From: CAIURC01 sp043777315
GTDB taxonomy: Bacteria; Verrucomicrobiota; Verrucomicrobiia; Chthoniobacterales; Chthoniobacteraceae
DNA length: 22,714 nucleotides
Direction of reading: 5' to 3'
Assembly: GCA_043777315.1 (NCBI GenBank)
Contig: JAYVPW010000106.1
Location: 1 to 22,714 of the forward strand
Shown here: in pieces, positions 1 through 4,837 of the stretch
Numbering within the stretch: the first letter of the stretch is position 1
How the letters are laid out: every line of letters starts with the position of its first letter
The notes under the pieces: generated by a model
What the model saw: the letters and a program-made list of their open reading frames with translations, nothing else
What the model was told of the DNA's origin: nothing
Database searches by the model: none
Made by a program: the position numbers and the translations under genes

Positions 1-369
1 CTCGCGCACCGCATCAATCAGCATCGGTTGCGGCGTCGCCATGTGGCGCAGCGCCTTGCTGTAGCTCTGGCACGGCGGCGAGGCGTGGATCACGTCGTAT
101 TCGTGCCCGTGCTCGCGGAGGTATTCTATCGCGTCGCCCTGAATGAATCGGTGCGGATTCTTCGGCTGCTGCTCGATGTCCACACCCGTCACGTCAAAGC
201 CTGCGCGCCGGTAGCCTTCACCGGCACCACCTTCGCAGCAGAAAAGGTCAAGAAGACTCCGCCCACTCCGCTCCGCACCGGGCTTTTCTTCCAACACACG
301 CGCGGCTCTAATTCGCGACGGGGAACCAGTCAGTGCTGCGGACGACGGCATGGCGGTTAGCGTGCTCAT
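1..369 (-). CDS. DNA cytosine-5 methyltransferase, N-terminal part (cut by window edge)
   Basis: The reading frame stays open from an ATG at 369 to the window edge (123 codons), so the C-terminus is missing. Residues 39-52 read LLDLFCCEGGAGEG, the SAM-binding motif I of C5-cytosine methyltransferases. Residues 97-101 read SPPCQ, motif IV with the catalytic cysteine at about residue 100. By family knowledge it transfers a methyl group from SAM to C5 of cytosine in a specific DNA site. The first ~38 residues are a low-complexity extension resembling those of its neighbours. The ATG overlaps the TGA of the upstream methyltransferase by one base (TGATG), implying coupled translation in a minus-strand operon. 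The later motifs and target-recognition region lie outside the window, so specificity and completeness are unknown. Confidence 0.9.
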   Translation of the reverse strand, partial: MSTLTAMPSSAALTGSPSRIRAARVLEEKPGAERSGRSLLDLFCCEGGAGEGYRRAGFDVTGVDIEQQPKNPHRFIQGDAIEYLREHGHEYDVIHASPPCQSYSKALRHMATPQPMLIDAVRE

Positions 370-474
370 CAAACGTCTTTCTGGCCGTCGCCGCAGACTT
401 CCGCGGTAGCGGAACCCGCGCGGCTCCGAGTCGTGGCGTTTCCGTCGCCTGCCAGCTCCGCACCCCCGCCGCCC
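256..474 (-). repeat. intercassette linker 1 (motif A 461-474, motif B 256-269)
   Basis: Junction between two cytosine methyltransferases. It runs from motif A (plus-strand CACCCCCGCCGCCC, 461-474), through tail, TGATG junction and head, to motif B (ACTCCGCCCACTCC, 256-269, one mismatch to the other B copies). Length 219 nt, close to linker 2. Confidence 0.6.
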
Positions 475-1223
475 AAGGAACTCAGAATCTGAGCGCACAG
501 GTATTCCGAGAACGCGGGAGGGATTGCTTCCACAAGATTTGCGCGCGGCATCCAGTCGATGCCCATTGCCTCGCGCGCCATGCTCATCGGCGCGCAGTTT
601 CCGGCCACGCTGATGAGCGTCCCCGGCTTCCAGTGCCCGGCCTTGCTGGTCGGCGTCGTGTGGCGCGGATGCGTCGGCGCGGTCAGTGGCACGTTGCTCT
701 CGAATATCCGGTGCCGGTAGGTCGCCAGCCCGAACATCGCCCCGCACAACATCACCGGATTTTGCAGCGGAGCGCCGACGACATTCTCGATTATCCACGG
801 CCCGCCCCACGCCTTCAGTTTCGCGCGGGTAGCTGCGATCAGGTCGGGGTATTTCTCGCGAAGCCCGTCGCGGCATCCAGTCATCCGGCTGTGGTGCTGG
901 CACGGCGGCGACGCCCAAACGAAATCGTAGCCGGTCAGGTCTTGCGCGAGCGCGTCACCGAGAACGAGCGCGAACGGATAGTGCCGTTGTGCTTCGATGT
1001 CGCATCCCGTCACGGCAAAGCCTGCGCGGTGCATACCCATTCCTGCGCCTCCGGCGCAGCAGAACAAATCCAGAGCCTTTGGCTTGTGCTTTGGAACTCC
1101 GCCCGCTCCTACCAGACCCAGCTCTATCCGCGCACACGCGCCGCTCTTATCCGGGGTGCCGCTACCCAGGCGCTGAGCGCGAACAGGAGCCGCGAGGATA
1201 GTCTGTCCAGGAGCGCACGTCAT
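369..1223 (-). CDS. DNA cytosine-5 methyltransferase
   Basis: A 284-residue protein with the C5-methyltransferase motifs in order: motif I LDLFCCAGGAGMG at 51-63, motif IV SPPCQ with catalytic Cys108, motif VI ENV at 146-148, and motif VIII RHR at 170-172. It is shorter than host Dcm enzymes, as is common for phage enzymes, and the target-recognition part must be small. Residues 1-48 form a variable head, and the last ~34 residues begin with GGGG and form a low-complexity tail. Both resemble the head and tail of the adjacent adenine methyltransferase although the catalytic bodies are unrelated. The start overlaps the upstream stop by 4 nt (ATGA). No restriction endonuclease accompanies it, so protection of phage DNA from host restriction is the likely role (inference). 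The site methylated cannot be read from the sequence. Confidence 0.93.
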   Translation of the reverse strand: MTCAPGQTILAAPVRAQRLGSGTPDKSGACARIELGLVGAGGVPKHKPKALDLFCCAGGAGMGMHRAGFAVTGCDIEAQRHYPFALVLGDALAQDLTGYDFVWASPPCQHHSRMTGCRDGLREKYPDLIAATRAKLKAWGGPWIIENVVGAPLQNPVMLCGAMFGLATYRHRIFESNVPLTAPTHPRHTTPTSKAGHWKPGTLISVAGNCAPMSMAREAMGIDWMPRANLVEAIPPAFSEYLCAQILSSLGGGGAELAGDGNATTRSRAGSATAEVCGDGQKDV

Positions 1224-1322
1224 GGGCGCGGCTCCTGTCGGCTAGCTTCGTCGGTAGCCGACACGGCGCGGCTGTTCGTTTCACCGTTGTCGTCGCAAAC
1301 CACGACCCCACCCCCGCCGCCC
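1096..1322 (-). repeat. intercassette linker 2 (motif A 1309-1322, motif B 1096-1109)
   Basis: Junction between the adenine and cytosine methyltransferases, 227 nt, with exact copies of motif A (1309-1322) and motif B (ACTCCGCCCGCTCC, 1096-1109). The head part is clearly related to the head at 1884-1965: both continue past motif B with ACCAGACCCAGC, and the encoded residues QRLGSGTPDKSGA and QRMGSRHTDNSGA align. Confidence 0.65.
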
Positions 1323-2020
1323 GAGCGGACCAATTCCGAATCGCACGCGACTTGGTTTCCCCACACGCTCCAACCAGGACGCTGCCGACGCGCGAACATT
1401 TCGAGGTATGGCCCCGGCGAGACGCTTTCAACGATGGTCTGAAATTCTTCCGGCTTCGCACTGTGCTTTCCGCGCTGCCAACCCCACCAATTCCGGTCGC
1501 ACCGGGATTTGACCGGCAACTTCCCACGGCGACAAAACAAGACGGGTTCCACGCACGGCACGAACGCGCCACCAAGCCCCAATCCCATCGGCTGCTTGAG
1601 CCAATAAAGTAGCGTGGACGGCTCGAATCCCCACGCTCGCGCCACGTCGTAAGTGTCTTCAACGAACCGATTGATTGTCCAGATGTAGCAGTGAGCATCC
1701 TTCGCGGCGGGCACCTTCAGCGCGCAGATTTCCGCGACGGTCATCGTGGGATATACGAGGTCGGCGATGTCCCGGTTGTCTTGCACCGGGTCATTCCATT
1801 TTCCGCGCTTCACCTGGCCGTTCATCGTCCGGGACTTACCCATTTCAAGCTGCCACGGCGGGTCTGCGACGATGCAAGAAAAGACTCCGCCCGCTCCACC
1901 AGACCCAGCGCCCTCTGCGTGCGACGCGCCGCTGTTGTCCGTGTGTCGGCTACCCATGCGCTGCATGGAACGCGCCTGCGGCGGTTCCGGTAATCCGAGA
2001 GCGAGTAGAGGCGCGTCCAT
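1220..2020 (-). CDS. MT-A70-family DNA adenine N6-methyltransferase
   Basis: A 266-residue protein with the catalytic motif DPPW at 53-56, preceded by CIVA, typical of MT-A70-like adenine-N6 methyltransferases. The following segments VYPTMTVAEICALKVP, WTINRFVEDTYDVARAWGF and PVLFCRRG are characteristic of the phage/bacterial branch of this family. It probably methylates adenine in phage DNA. The N-terminal ~46 residues (rich in G, S, A) and the C-terminal tail from GGGGG onward are low-complexity linkers related to those of the next gene. The ATG at 2020 begins after the stop of a 53-residue gene at 2048, and the 3' end overlaps the next methyltransferase by 4 nt. It is the first methyltransferase of the three-gene minus-strand run. 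Target site unknown. Confidence 0.9.
   Translation of the reverse strand: MDAPLLALGLPEPPQARSMQRMGSRHTDNSGASHAEGAGSGGAGGVFSCIVADPPWQLEMGKSRTMNGQVKRGKWNDPVQDNRDIADLVYPTMTVAEICALKVPAAKDAHCYIWTINRFVEDTYDVARAWGFEPSTLLYWLKQPMGLGLGGAFVPCVEPVLFCRRGKLPVKSRCDRNWWGWQRGKHSAKPEEFQTIVESVSPGPYLEMFARRQRPGWSVWGNQVACDSELVRSGGGGGVVVCDDNGETNSRAVSATDEASRQEPRP
1884..1965 (-). repeat. linker head before the adenine methyltransferase (motif B 1884-1897)
   Basis: Exact motif B at 1884-1897 followed on the plus strand by ACCAGACCCAGC, as in linker 2 with one base less. The 12-mer CCATGCGCTGCA at 1954-1965 recurs at 2859-2870. Confidence 0.6.
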
Positions 2021-2047
2021 GAGCTTAGTCGTTCAGCGCCTGAGTCT

Positions 2048-2209
2048 TTACTTCGCTCGACGCTTTTTCCCACCAGCCCCAACCAAACCCTTCTTGCGCA
2101 CGCGCTTCATTTCCTTCGAGCGCTCTTCCTCCGTCATGCCCGACCAGCGAGACGCAGCAGCTCGGTTCTGCTGCGTCTCGATTTCCTTTCCGCAGTGCGG
2201 GCAGATCAT
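2048..2209 (-). CDS. small CxxC protein (53 aa)
   Basis: A short frame beginning MICPHCGKEI, with a single CPHC knuckle at residues 3-6, then a basic, charged stretch (TEEERSKEMKRVRKK) and a lysine/arginine-rich end. Its ATG overlaps the stop of the upstream 81-residue gene by 4 nt (ATGA at 2206-2209), the main reason to accept so short a gene. One CxxC pair can hold only half a zinc site, so it might dimerise or have lost the second knuckle. The basic tail suggests nucleic-acid contact (inference). It sits between two small unknown genes and the adenine methyltransferase. No family is recognised with certainty. Confidence 0.62.
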   Translation of the reverse strand: MICPHCGKEIETQQNRAAASRWSGMTEEERSKEMKRVRKKGLVGAGGKKRRAK

Positions 2210-2451
2210 GTGTTCCCGTCCGGCCCGTATTCCGGGTATATGACGACGCCCAAATCTGGGCCGAGCTTGTCTTGCAGCGCGCTAAGTCGAATTGCCTCCT
2301 CGCGCTCTGCGTCGATCCGATCCGAGATGACCTTTGCTTCCGCTTCCGGCAGCGAGGCGAGCGCCTCGTGAAAGCTGGTGTGAGTCGATTCCAGTTCGCA
2401 GCCGCGAAAAACAGCGTAACCGCTGCCGTAGGATTTGATTTCTGGGGACAT
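2206..2451 (-). CDS. small hypothetical phage protein (81 aa)
   Basis: An 81-residue acidic protein. The N-terminal part (MSPEIKSYGSGYAVFRGCELESTHTSFHEAL) looks like a short beta-hairpin module, followed by a charged helix (EAEAKVISDRIDAEREEAIRL) likely to form a coiled coil. It is the second gene of the minus-strand operon behind the palindromic promoter at 2740-2768. Its ATG lies one base after the TAA of the 80-residue gene upstream, and its stop overlaps the next start (ATGA). Coding character is supported by this tight packing and balanced composition. Function unknown. Confidence 0.7.
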   Translation of the reverse strand: MSPEIKSYGSGYAVFRGCELESTHTSFHEALASLPEAEAKVISDRIDAEREEAIRLSALQDKLGPDLGVVIYPEYGPDGNT

Positions 2452-2452
2452 A

Positions 2453-2695
2453 TTAGGAGACCCCCTGTTCGATGCAGCTCCGCGCGGCTTTTTTCACGAT
2501 CCGCGCACCCTTCACTTTCCACGCATTGGCTCCGACGCGCTGGGCGATAGCGGCCCGGAGTTCCGCGTCGCTCGATTGAGATTTCATTTTCACGAGTCCG
2601 GCGCGCTCGGCTTCGCCCCATTGGGCGACGCCCGCGTTGACTTCTTCCGCGAGCAGTTGTTCGCGACTCAGGCTGTTGATTTGTTCGATGGTCAT
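2453..2695 (-). CDS. small helical hypothetical protein (80 aa), first gene of the methyltransferase operon
   Basis: An 80-residue, predominantly helical, charged protein (MTIEQINSLSREQLLAEEVN... ending KKAARSCIEQGVS). It is the first gene downstream of the promoter and perfect palindrome at 2740-2768, with about 45 nt of leader. The leader ends in an A-rich stretch without a clear Shine-Dalgarno sequence. The stop is followed one base later by the next ATG. Phages often place small antirestriction or regulatory peptides at this position, but nothing here identifies a family. It could act with the methyltransferases, or be an inhibitor of a host defence (speculative). Confidence 0.7.
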   Translation of the reverse strand: MTIEQINSLSREQLLAEEVNAGVAQWGEAERAGLVKMKSQSSDAELRAAIAQRVGANAWKVKGARIVKKAARSCIEQGVS

Positions 2696-2739
2696 TTTTG
2701 GTTTTCGTCTCGGCGTTATTGGCGCTTCGATCTACACCG

Positions 2740-2768
2740 ACAATATGTGCGACGTGCGCGCACGTCAA
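2740..2768 (-). promoter_or_regulatory. sigma70-like promoter for the minus-strand modification operon
   Basis: On the minus strand TTGACG (2768-2763) and TATTGT (2745-2740) are separated by exactly 17 nt, close to the sigma70 consensus. It lies about 45 nt upstream of the 80-residue gene. The -35 box and spacer overlap a perfect palindrome (next entry), so a bound protein would block polymerase. Confidence 0.6.
2751..2766. promoter_or_regulatory. perfect 16-bp palindrome, probable operator
   Basis: GACGTGCGCGCACGTC is identical to its own reverse complement over 16 bp. It covers the last four bases of the -35 box and most of the spacer of the promoter above. This is the geometry of a repressor operator. 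The binder is unknown; candidates are the two ribbon-helix-helix proteins at 4.3-4.8 kb or a host factor. Confidence 0.6.
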
Positions 2769-2887
2769 TGACATTTCTTTACTTATTTTCAGAGGCTCCG
2801 CACCTGCCTCCCGCTCCAATTCCACGAGCGACGGCTCAAGGTAATTCGCGGCGCTGAACCATGCGCTGCAGCGAGTCGTCGGGGCGA

Positions 2888-2996
2888 TCACGGTTTTCCT
2901 CCGATCTCGGCATCACTCCGCCCCGCCGATGCGCTGAGCTTACCGTTGTATTTTTCAGGTGCCGCCGAGAGGTTTTCCGAGCCACCCCCGCCGCCC
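2888..2996 (-). pseudogene. probable orphan methyltransferase-type C-terminal tail (linker remnant)
   Basis: The minus-strand frame ending at 2888 reads GGGGG followed by about 30 low-complexity residues with KLSASAGRSDAE near the end. This resembles the C-terminal tails of the methyltransferases ending at 1220 (GGGGG... SRAVSATDEA) and 369 (GGGG... SRAGSATAEV). No methyltransferase body lies upstream: the region is occupied by plus-strand genes. It reads as the tail of a lost or replaced module. Confidence 0.4.
2945..2957 (+). repeat. left arm of 13-bp inverted repeat
   Basis: GTTGTATTTTTCA, an AT-rich 13-mer in GC-rich surroundings. Its exact reverse complement lies at 3465-3477, so the two copies flank the plus-strand two-gene cassette. 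Confidence 0.55.
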
Positions 2997-3017
2997 AAAA
3001 GAAATTTCACTTTTCCC

Positions 3018-3045
3018 TTGCAATACCCAAGCGGTTCGCTATTGT
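3018..3045 (+). promoter_or_regulatory. sigma70-like promoter for the two small plus-strand genes
   Basis: TTGCAA (3018-3023) and TATTGT (3040-3045) are 16 nt apart, about 47 nt before the ATG at 3092. The -10 hexamer TATTGT is the same as in the minus-strand promoter at 2740-2745. Confidence 0.45.
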
Positions 3046-3091
3046 CTCTCTTACCGAAGGAAATCAATCCGACGAGCAACCAAAAAACAAA

Positions 3092-3298
3092 ATGAACACC
3101 ATCACCGACCTCCTCAATAAAGCGCGCTCTCCGATGACGCTGACTGTCACAGGAGAGCACACGGCCTCGACTCGCGACGCCGCAATAGCCCGCCGCGCTC
3201 GGCGCATGGGTGCCACCGTCACGCGCAACATCGGACGCGACACCGATGGGCACCGCGTGAATGATTACGGTTGGTCCATCAGCGTTGGAAATGAATAA
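3092..3298 (+). CDS. small hypothetical protein (68 aa)
   Basis: The frame is open further upstream, but the ATG at 3092 is chosen because it follows a G-poor A-rich leader (CAACCAA at 3077-3083) and a promoter at 3018-3045. The protein begins MNTITDLLNKARSPMTLTV, with a helix followed by beta-prone segments and a basic central part (IARRARRMGATVTRN). It ends within the start region of the next gene (8-nt overlap). There is no Shine-Dalgarno sequence at normal distance. No family recognised; a small nucleic-acid-binding protein is possible from its charge. Confidence 0.6.
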   Translation: MNTITDLLNKARSPMTLTVTGEHTASTRDAAIARRARRMGATVTRNIGRDTDGHRVNDYGWSISVGNE

Positions 3299-3461
3299 GG
3301 CCGCACAAGCACTCGGACGCCTCGGAGGTCTAGCGACCTCCGAGGCCAAGGCCAGAGCGGCACGGCGCAACGCGAAGAAAGGCGGATGGCCGAAGGGAAA
3401 AAAGCGGGGAACTCCGCCCGCTCCAAGATGCATTTCCGATCCGACGCGTGGGGTAGTTTGA
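3291..3461 (+). CDS. small basic phage protein of the AAQALGRLGG type (56 aa)
   Basis: It starts at the ATG at 3291, overlapping the previous gene by 8 nt. Residues 2-39 (NKAAQALGRLGG, SEAKARAARRNAKKGGWPKG) match a widespread pattern of tiny basic phage proteins of unknown function, with repeated alanine-rich helices and a KKGGxPKG end. After that pattern the protein runs on for about 17 residues (from GTPPAP) that are encoded by linker motif B at 3411-3424. The native end may therefore have been replaced by fusion to linker DNA. DNA or RNA binding is plausible from composition only. Confidence 0.65.
   Translation: MNKAAQALGRLGGLATSEAKARAARRNAKKGGWPKGKKRGTPPAPRCISDPTRGVV
3411..3424 (-). repeat. 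orphan motif B inside a plus-strand gene
   Basis: An exact copy of ACTCCGCCCGCTCC, here read on the plus strand as part of the 56-residue gene (residues GTPPAP). Together with motif A at 2983-2996 it brackets the two plus-strand genes in the same order and orientation as the brackets round the methyltransferases. Confidence 0.55.
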
Positions 3462-3464
3462 ACG

Positions 3465-3477
3465 TGAAAAATACAAC
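3465..3477 (-). repeat. right arm of 13-bp inverted repeat
   Basis: TGAAAAATACAAC on the plus strand, the exact reverse complement of 2945-2957. It begins a few bases after the stop of the 56-residue gene and also supplies the T-rich part of a possible terminator on the minus strand. Confidence 0.55.
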
Positions 3478-3502
3478 CAGCGCGCTGCTGCAAACGCGCC
3501 TG
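3466..3502 (-). terminator. possible rho-independent terminator after the 3529-4293 methyltransferase
   Basis: On the minus strand CAGGCGCG and CGCGCTG (3502-3495 and 3484-3478) form a 7-bp GC-rich stem with one bulged base and a 10-nt loop. It is followed by GTTGTATTTTTC. It lies 27 nt after the stop of the methyltransferase. The T-run starts several bases from the stem, so efficiency is uncertain. Confidence 0.4.
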
Positions 3503-3528
3503 TTGTCCTACGATTGGAGCGCCAAGAT

Positions 3529-4293
3529 TCATCGGGCATTCTCCGTGCGCGTCGCGCCTTCTCCCGGCGCGTTGCAGAGCTTTTCGTTCTGCCGCCTAGC
3601 CGATTCTCCGATATGGCGCGTGTAGGCTGGCGGGATTGCTTCCTTGAGTCCGTCACTGGACATCCATCCAATGCCGTAGGCTTGCGGCGCGTTCTTCACC
3701 GACTTCGGCGGGATGCCGAGAGCGTGGCGTTTGGCGCGGCTTGCTTTGCTGGCGGTCGTCACCAGCAGCGGAAGATTTGAGTGGTCGCACTTGCACGGCG
3801 CGGCGACCGGGATGTTCGTCTCGAAGTAGCGATGCCGTTGCGTCCGCAGTCCGAACATCGAGCCGCAGAGCATTACCGGATTTTCCAGTTCGTGCCGTGC
3901 GCCCGCCACGTTTTCGATGACGTAGGGCTTGCCGAGTCGCTTCACCAGTTCGCGGACGGCGGGTATCAGCTTCGCGTGGTCGCCGCGATTCTTTGCGGGA
4001 GTCAGGTGCGAGTAGCCCTGACACGGCGGCGAGGCGTGTATCAGGTCGTATTCGTGGCCGTGCGCGTCAAGGTATTCGAGAGCATCACCAAGCACAAACG
4101 CGAACGGGTAGCGCGGACGCGGCACGATGTCCACGCCGGTCACATCGTAGCCCGCGAGCGCGTAGCCCATGCCAGCCCCGCCTTCGCAGCAGAACAGGTC
4201 GAGACAAGACCCGGCGGCAGAACCCAGCACTGGAGCGAATGACTGCCCCGCGACGCGCCTTGCGAATTTGGATGCTGGTAGAGGGGCAGTCAT
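3529..4293 (-). CDS. DNA cytosine-5 methyltransferase
   Basis: A 254-residue enzyme when started at the ATG at 4293. Motif I LDLFCCEGGAGMG lies at 31-43, motif IV SPPCQ has catalytic Cys91, motif VI is ENV at 127-129 and motif VIII RHR at 153-155. It resembles the two other cytosine methyltransferases of the window, especially the partial one at the left edge (shared EYL/EYD-IHASPPCQ segments), suggesting duplication within the phage lineage. The frame is open upstream to 4413, but that part overlaps the ribbon-helix-helix gene, so the downstream ATG, 10 nt after its stop, is preferred. That ATG lies inside a perfect 17-bp stem (4233-4299), so translation is probably coupled to the upstream gene. 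It lacks the A/B linker motifs found round the other methyltransferases. Confidence 0.92.
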   Translation of the reverse strand: MTAPLPASKFARRVAGQSFAPVLGSAAGSCLDLFCCEGGAGMGYALAGYDVTGVDIVPRPRYPFAFVLGDALEYLDAHGHEYDLIHASPPCQGYSHLTPAKNRGDHAKLIPAVRELVKRLGKPYVIENVAGARHELENPVMLCGSMFGLRTQRHRYFETNIPVAAPCKCDHSNLPLLVTTASKASRAKRHALGIPPKSVKNAPQAYGIGWMSSDGLKEAIPPAYTRHIGESARRQNEKLCNAPGEGATRTENAR

Positions 4294-4299
4294 TCGCTC
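4233..4299 (-). promoter_or_regulatory. 17-bp perfect hairpin over a methyltransferase start codon
   Basis: GAGCGAATGACTGCCCC on the minus strand (4299-4283) is exactly complementary to 4249-4233, with a 33-nt loop. The ATG at 4293-4291 is inside the stem. The stop of the upstream gene (4306-4304) is 4 nt before the stem, so a terminating ribosome would reach and open it. Confidence 0.75.
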
Positions 4300-4303
4300 A
4301 GTT

Positions 4304-4525
4304 TTACGCTTCGGCGGCTCGGATCCATTCAGCGGGCATTTCGCTGAAATCAATCGGGAGGACGAGCCGACCGCCACAGCGCTCGTGATGCTGCAAGAGC
4401 GCGGTGACCGCAAAGCGAATAAGCTGAGACACCTCGGTGCCAGTCTCGGCGGCGATGGCCTCCAACTCGGAGCGCTGATGCTCGGTGAGGCGGATTCCCA
4501 TCCCGACTGTCTTGCTGTCGCTCAT
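4304..4525 (-). CDS. ribbon-helix-helix (CopG/Arc-like) regulator
   Basis: A 73-residue protein. Residues 8-16 (GMGIRLTEH) are the DNA-contacting beta-strand pattern, followed by two helices (QRSELEAIAAETG, EVSQLIRFAVTALLQHHERC). This matches the ribbon-helix-helix fold of CopG/Arc repressors, which bind operators as dimers. It is divergent from another such protein at 4592, with a short palindrome at 4560-4575 between them. Immediately downstream is a cytosine methyltransferase whose start is in a hairpin that this gene's translation would melt. It probably represses its own promoter and perhaps the divergent gene (inference). Confidence 0.75.
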   Translation of the reverse strand: MSDSKTVGMGIRLTEHQRSELEAIAAETGTEVSQLIRFAVTALLQHHERCGGRLVLPIDFSEMPAEWIRAAEA

Positions 4526-4559
4526 CTGTTCGCACCGTGAACGGGAAAATTATCGAAGG

Positions 4560-4575
4560 AAAGAAGAATTTCTTT
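4560..4575. promoter_or_regulatory. short palindrome between divergent regulators
   Basis: AAAGAA-gaat-TTCTTT: two perfect 6-bp half-sites 4 bp apart in the intergenic region of two divergent ribbon-helix-helix genes. A candidate operator. The region is locally AT-rich, and GATAAT on the minus strand nearby could be a -10 box. Confidence 0.4.
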
Positions 4576-4591
4576 GACACGTCGTGACGCG

Positions 4592-4837
4592 ATGCGACAC
4601 AACGTGAACATGAACGCGCAGATGGGTATCCGAATTCCGGTTGAGCAGAGAGCAAAGCTCGATGCGATCGCCTTGGAGCAGCGCAATACTGCGAGCGGGA
4701 TTATCCGGCTGGCGATCGACCATTTCACCGAGTCGTACCGACGCCGGAAAGAGGAGCTCGTGCAGCAGCCGGAGCTGATCGACCTCTTTGCGCAGGACGA
4801 ACCCGAGCGGCGGGCGGCGGAGGGCGAGCACGAGTGA
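4592..4837 (+). CDS. ribbon-helix-helix (CopG/Arc-like) regulator, divergent partner
   Basis: The core MGIRIPVEQRAKLDAIALEQ followed by ASGIIRLAIDHFTE parallels the minus-strand regulator (GIRLTEHQRSELEAIA ... SQLIRFAVTALL), so the two are probably paralogous. The C-terminal ~25 residues are acidic. The start is uncertain: TTG at 4574 (with a distant AAGGA), ATG at 4592 and ATG at 4610 are in frame, and the latter two fit the usual family length better. It is followed by a GTGA overlap with the next gene at 4834, heading the plus-strand early operon. It is likely part of a two-regulator switch at the divergence point (inference). Confidence 0.72.
   Translation: MRHNVNMNAQMGIRIPVEQRAKLDAIALEQRNTASGIIRLAIDHFTESYRRRKEELVQQPELIDLFAQDEPERRAAEGEHE

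Larger units (their letters stand above)
2859..2996 (-). repeat. interrupted linker 3 (motif A 2983-2996, head fragment 2859-2870)
   Basis: Exact motif A at 2983-2996 with a tail-like frame, then a head fragment (12-mer CCATGCGCTGCA at 2859-2870). After this the resemblance stops, and three small genes (2048-2695) intervene before the head continues at 1965. This looks like a linker split by insertion. Confidence 0.45.
2696..3091. other. 396-nt stretch without a confident gene
   Basis: Contains, from left to right, the leader and promoter/palindrome of the minus-strand operon (2740-2768), a linker remnant (2859-2996), and a plus-strand promoter (3018-3045) for the 68-residue gene. Long frames cross it on both strands but lack convincing protein character. 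One minus-strand frame starts with GTG at 2891 behind a good GGAGGAAA ribosome site and overlaps a stop at 2888, so a decayed gene boundary is possible. Confidence 0.5.

Noticed and set aside
333..1442. 369-codon plus-strand frame across the methyltransferases
   Set aside because: Antisense to two methyltransferases with intact motifs; composition typical of a shadow.
2025..2891. 288-codon minus-strand frame with a good GGAGGAAA site and GTG start
   Set aside because: The start signal is attractive and is noted as a possible decayed boundary, but the frame runs through the promoter and in another frame through three better small genes, and lacks protein-like pattern.
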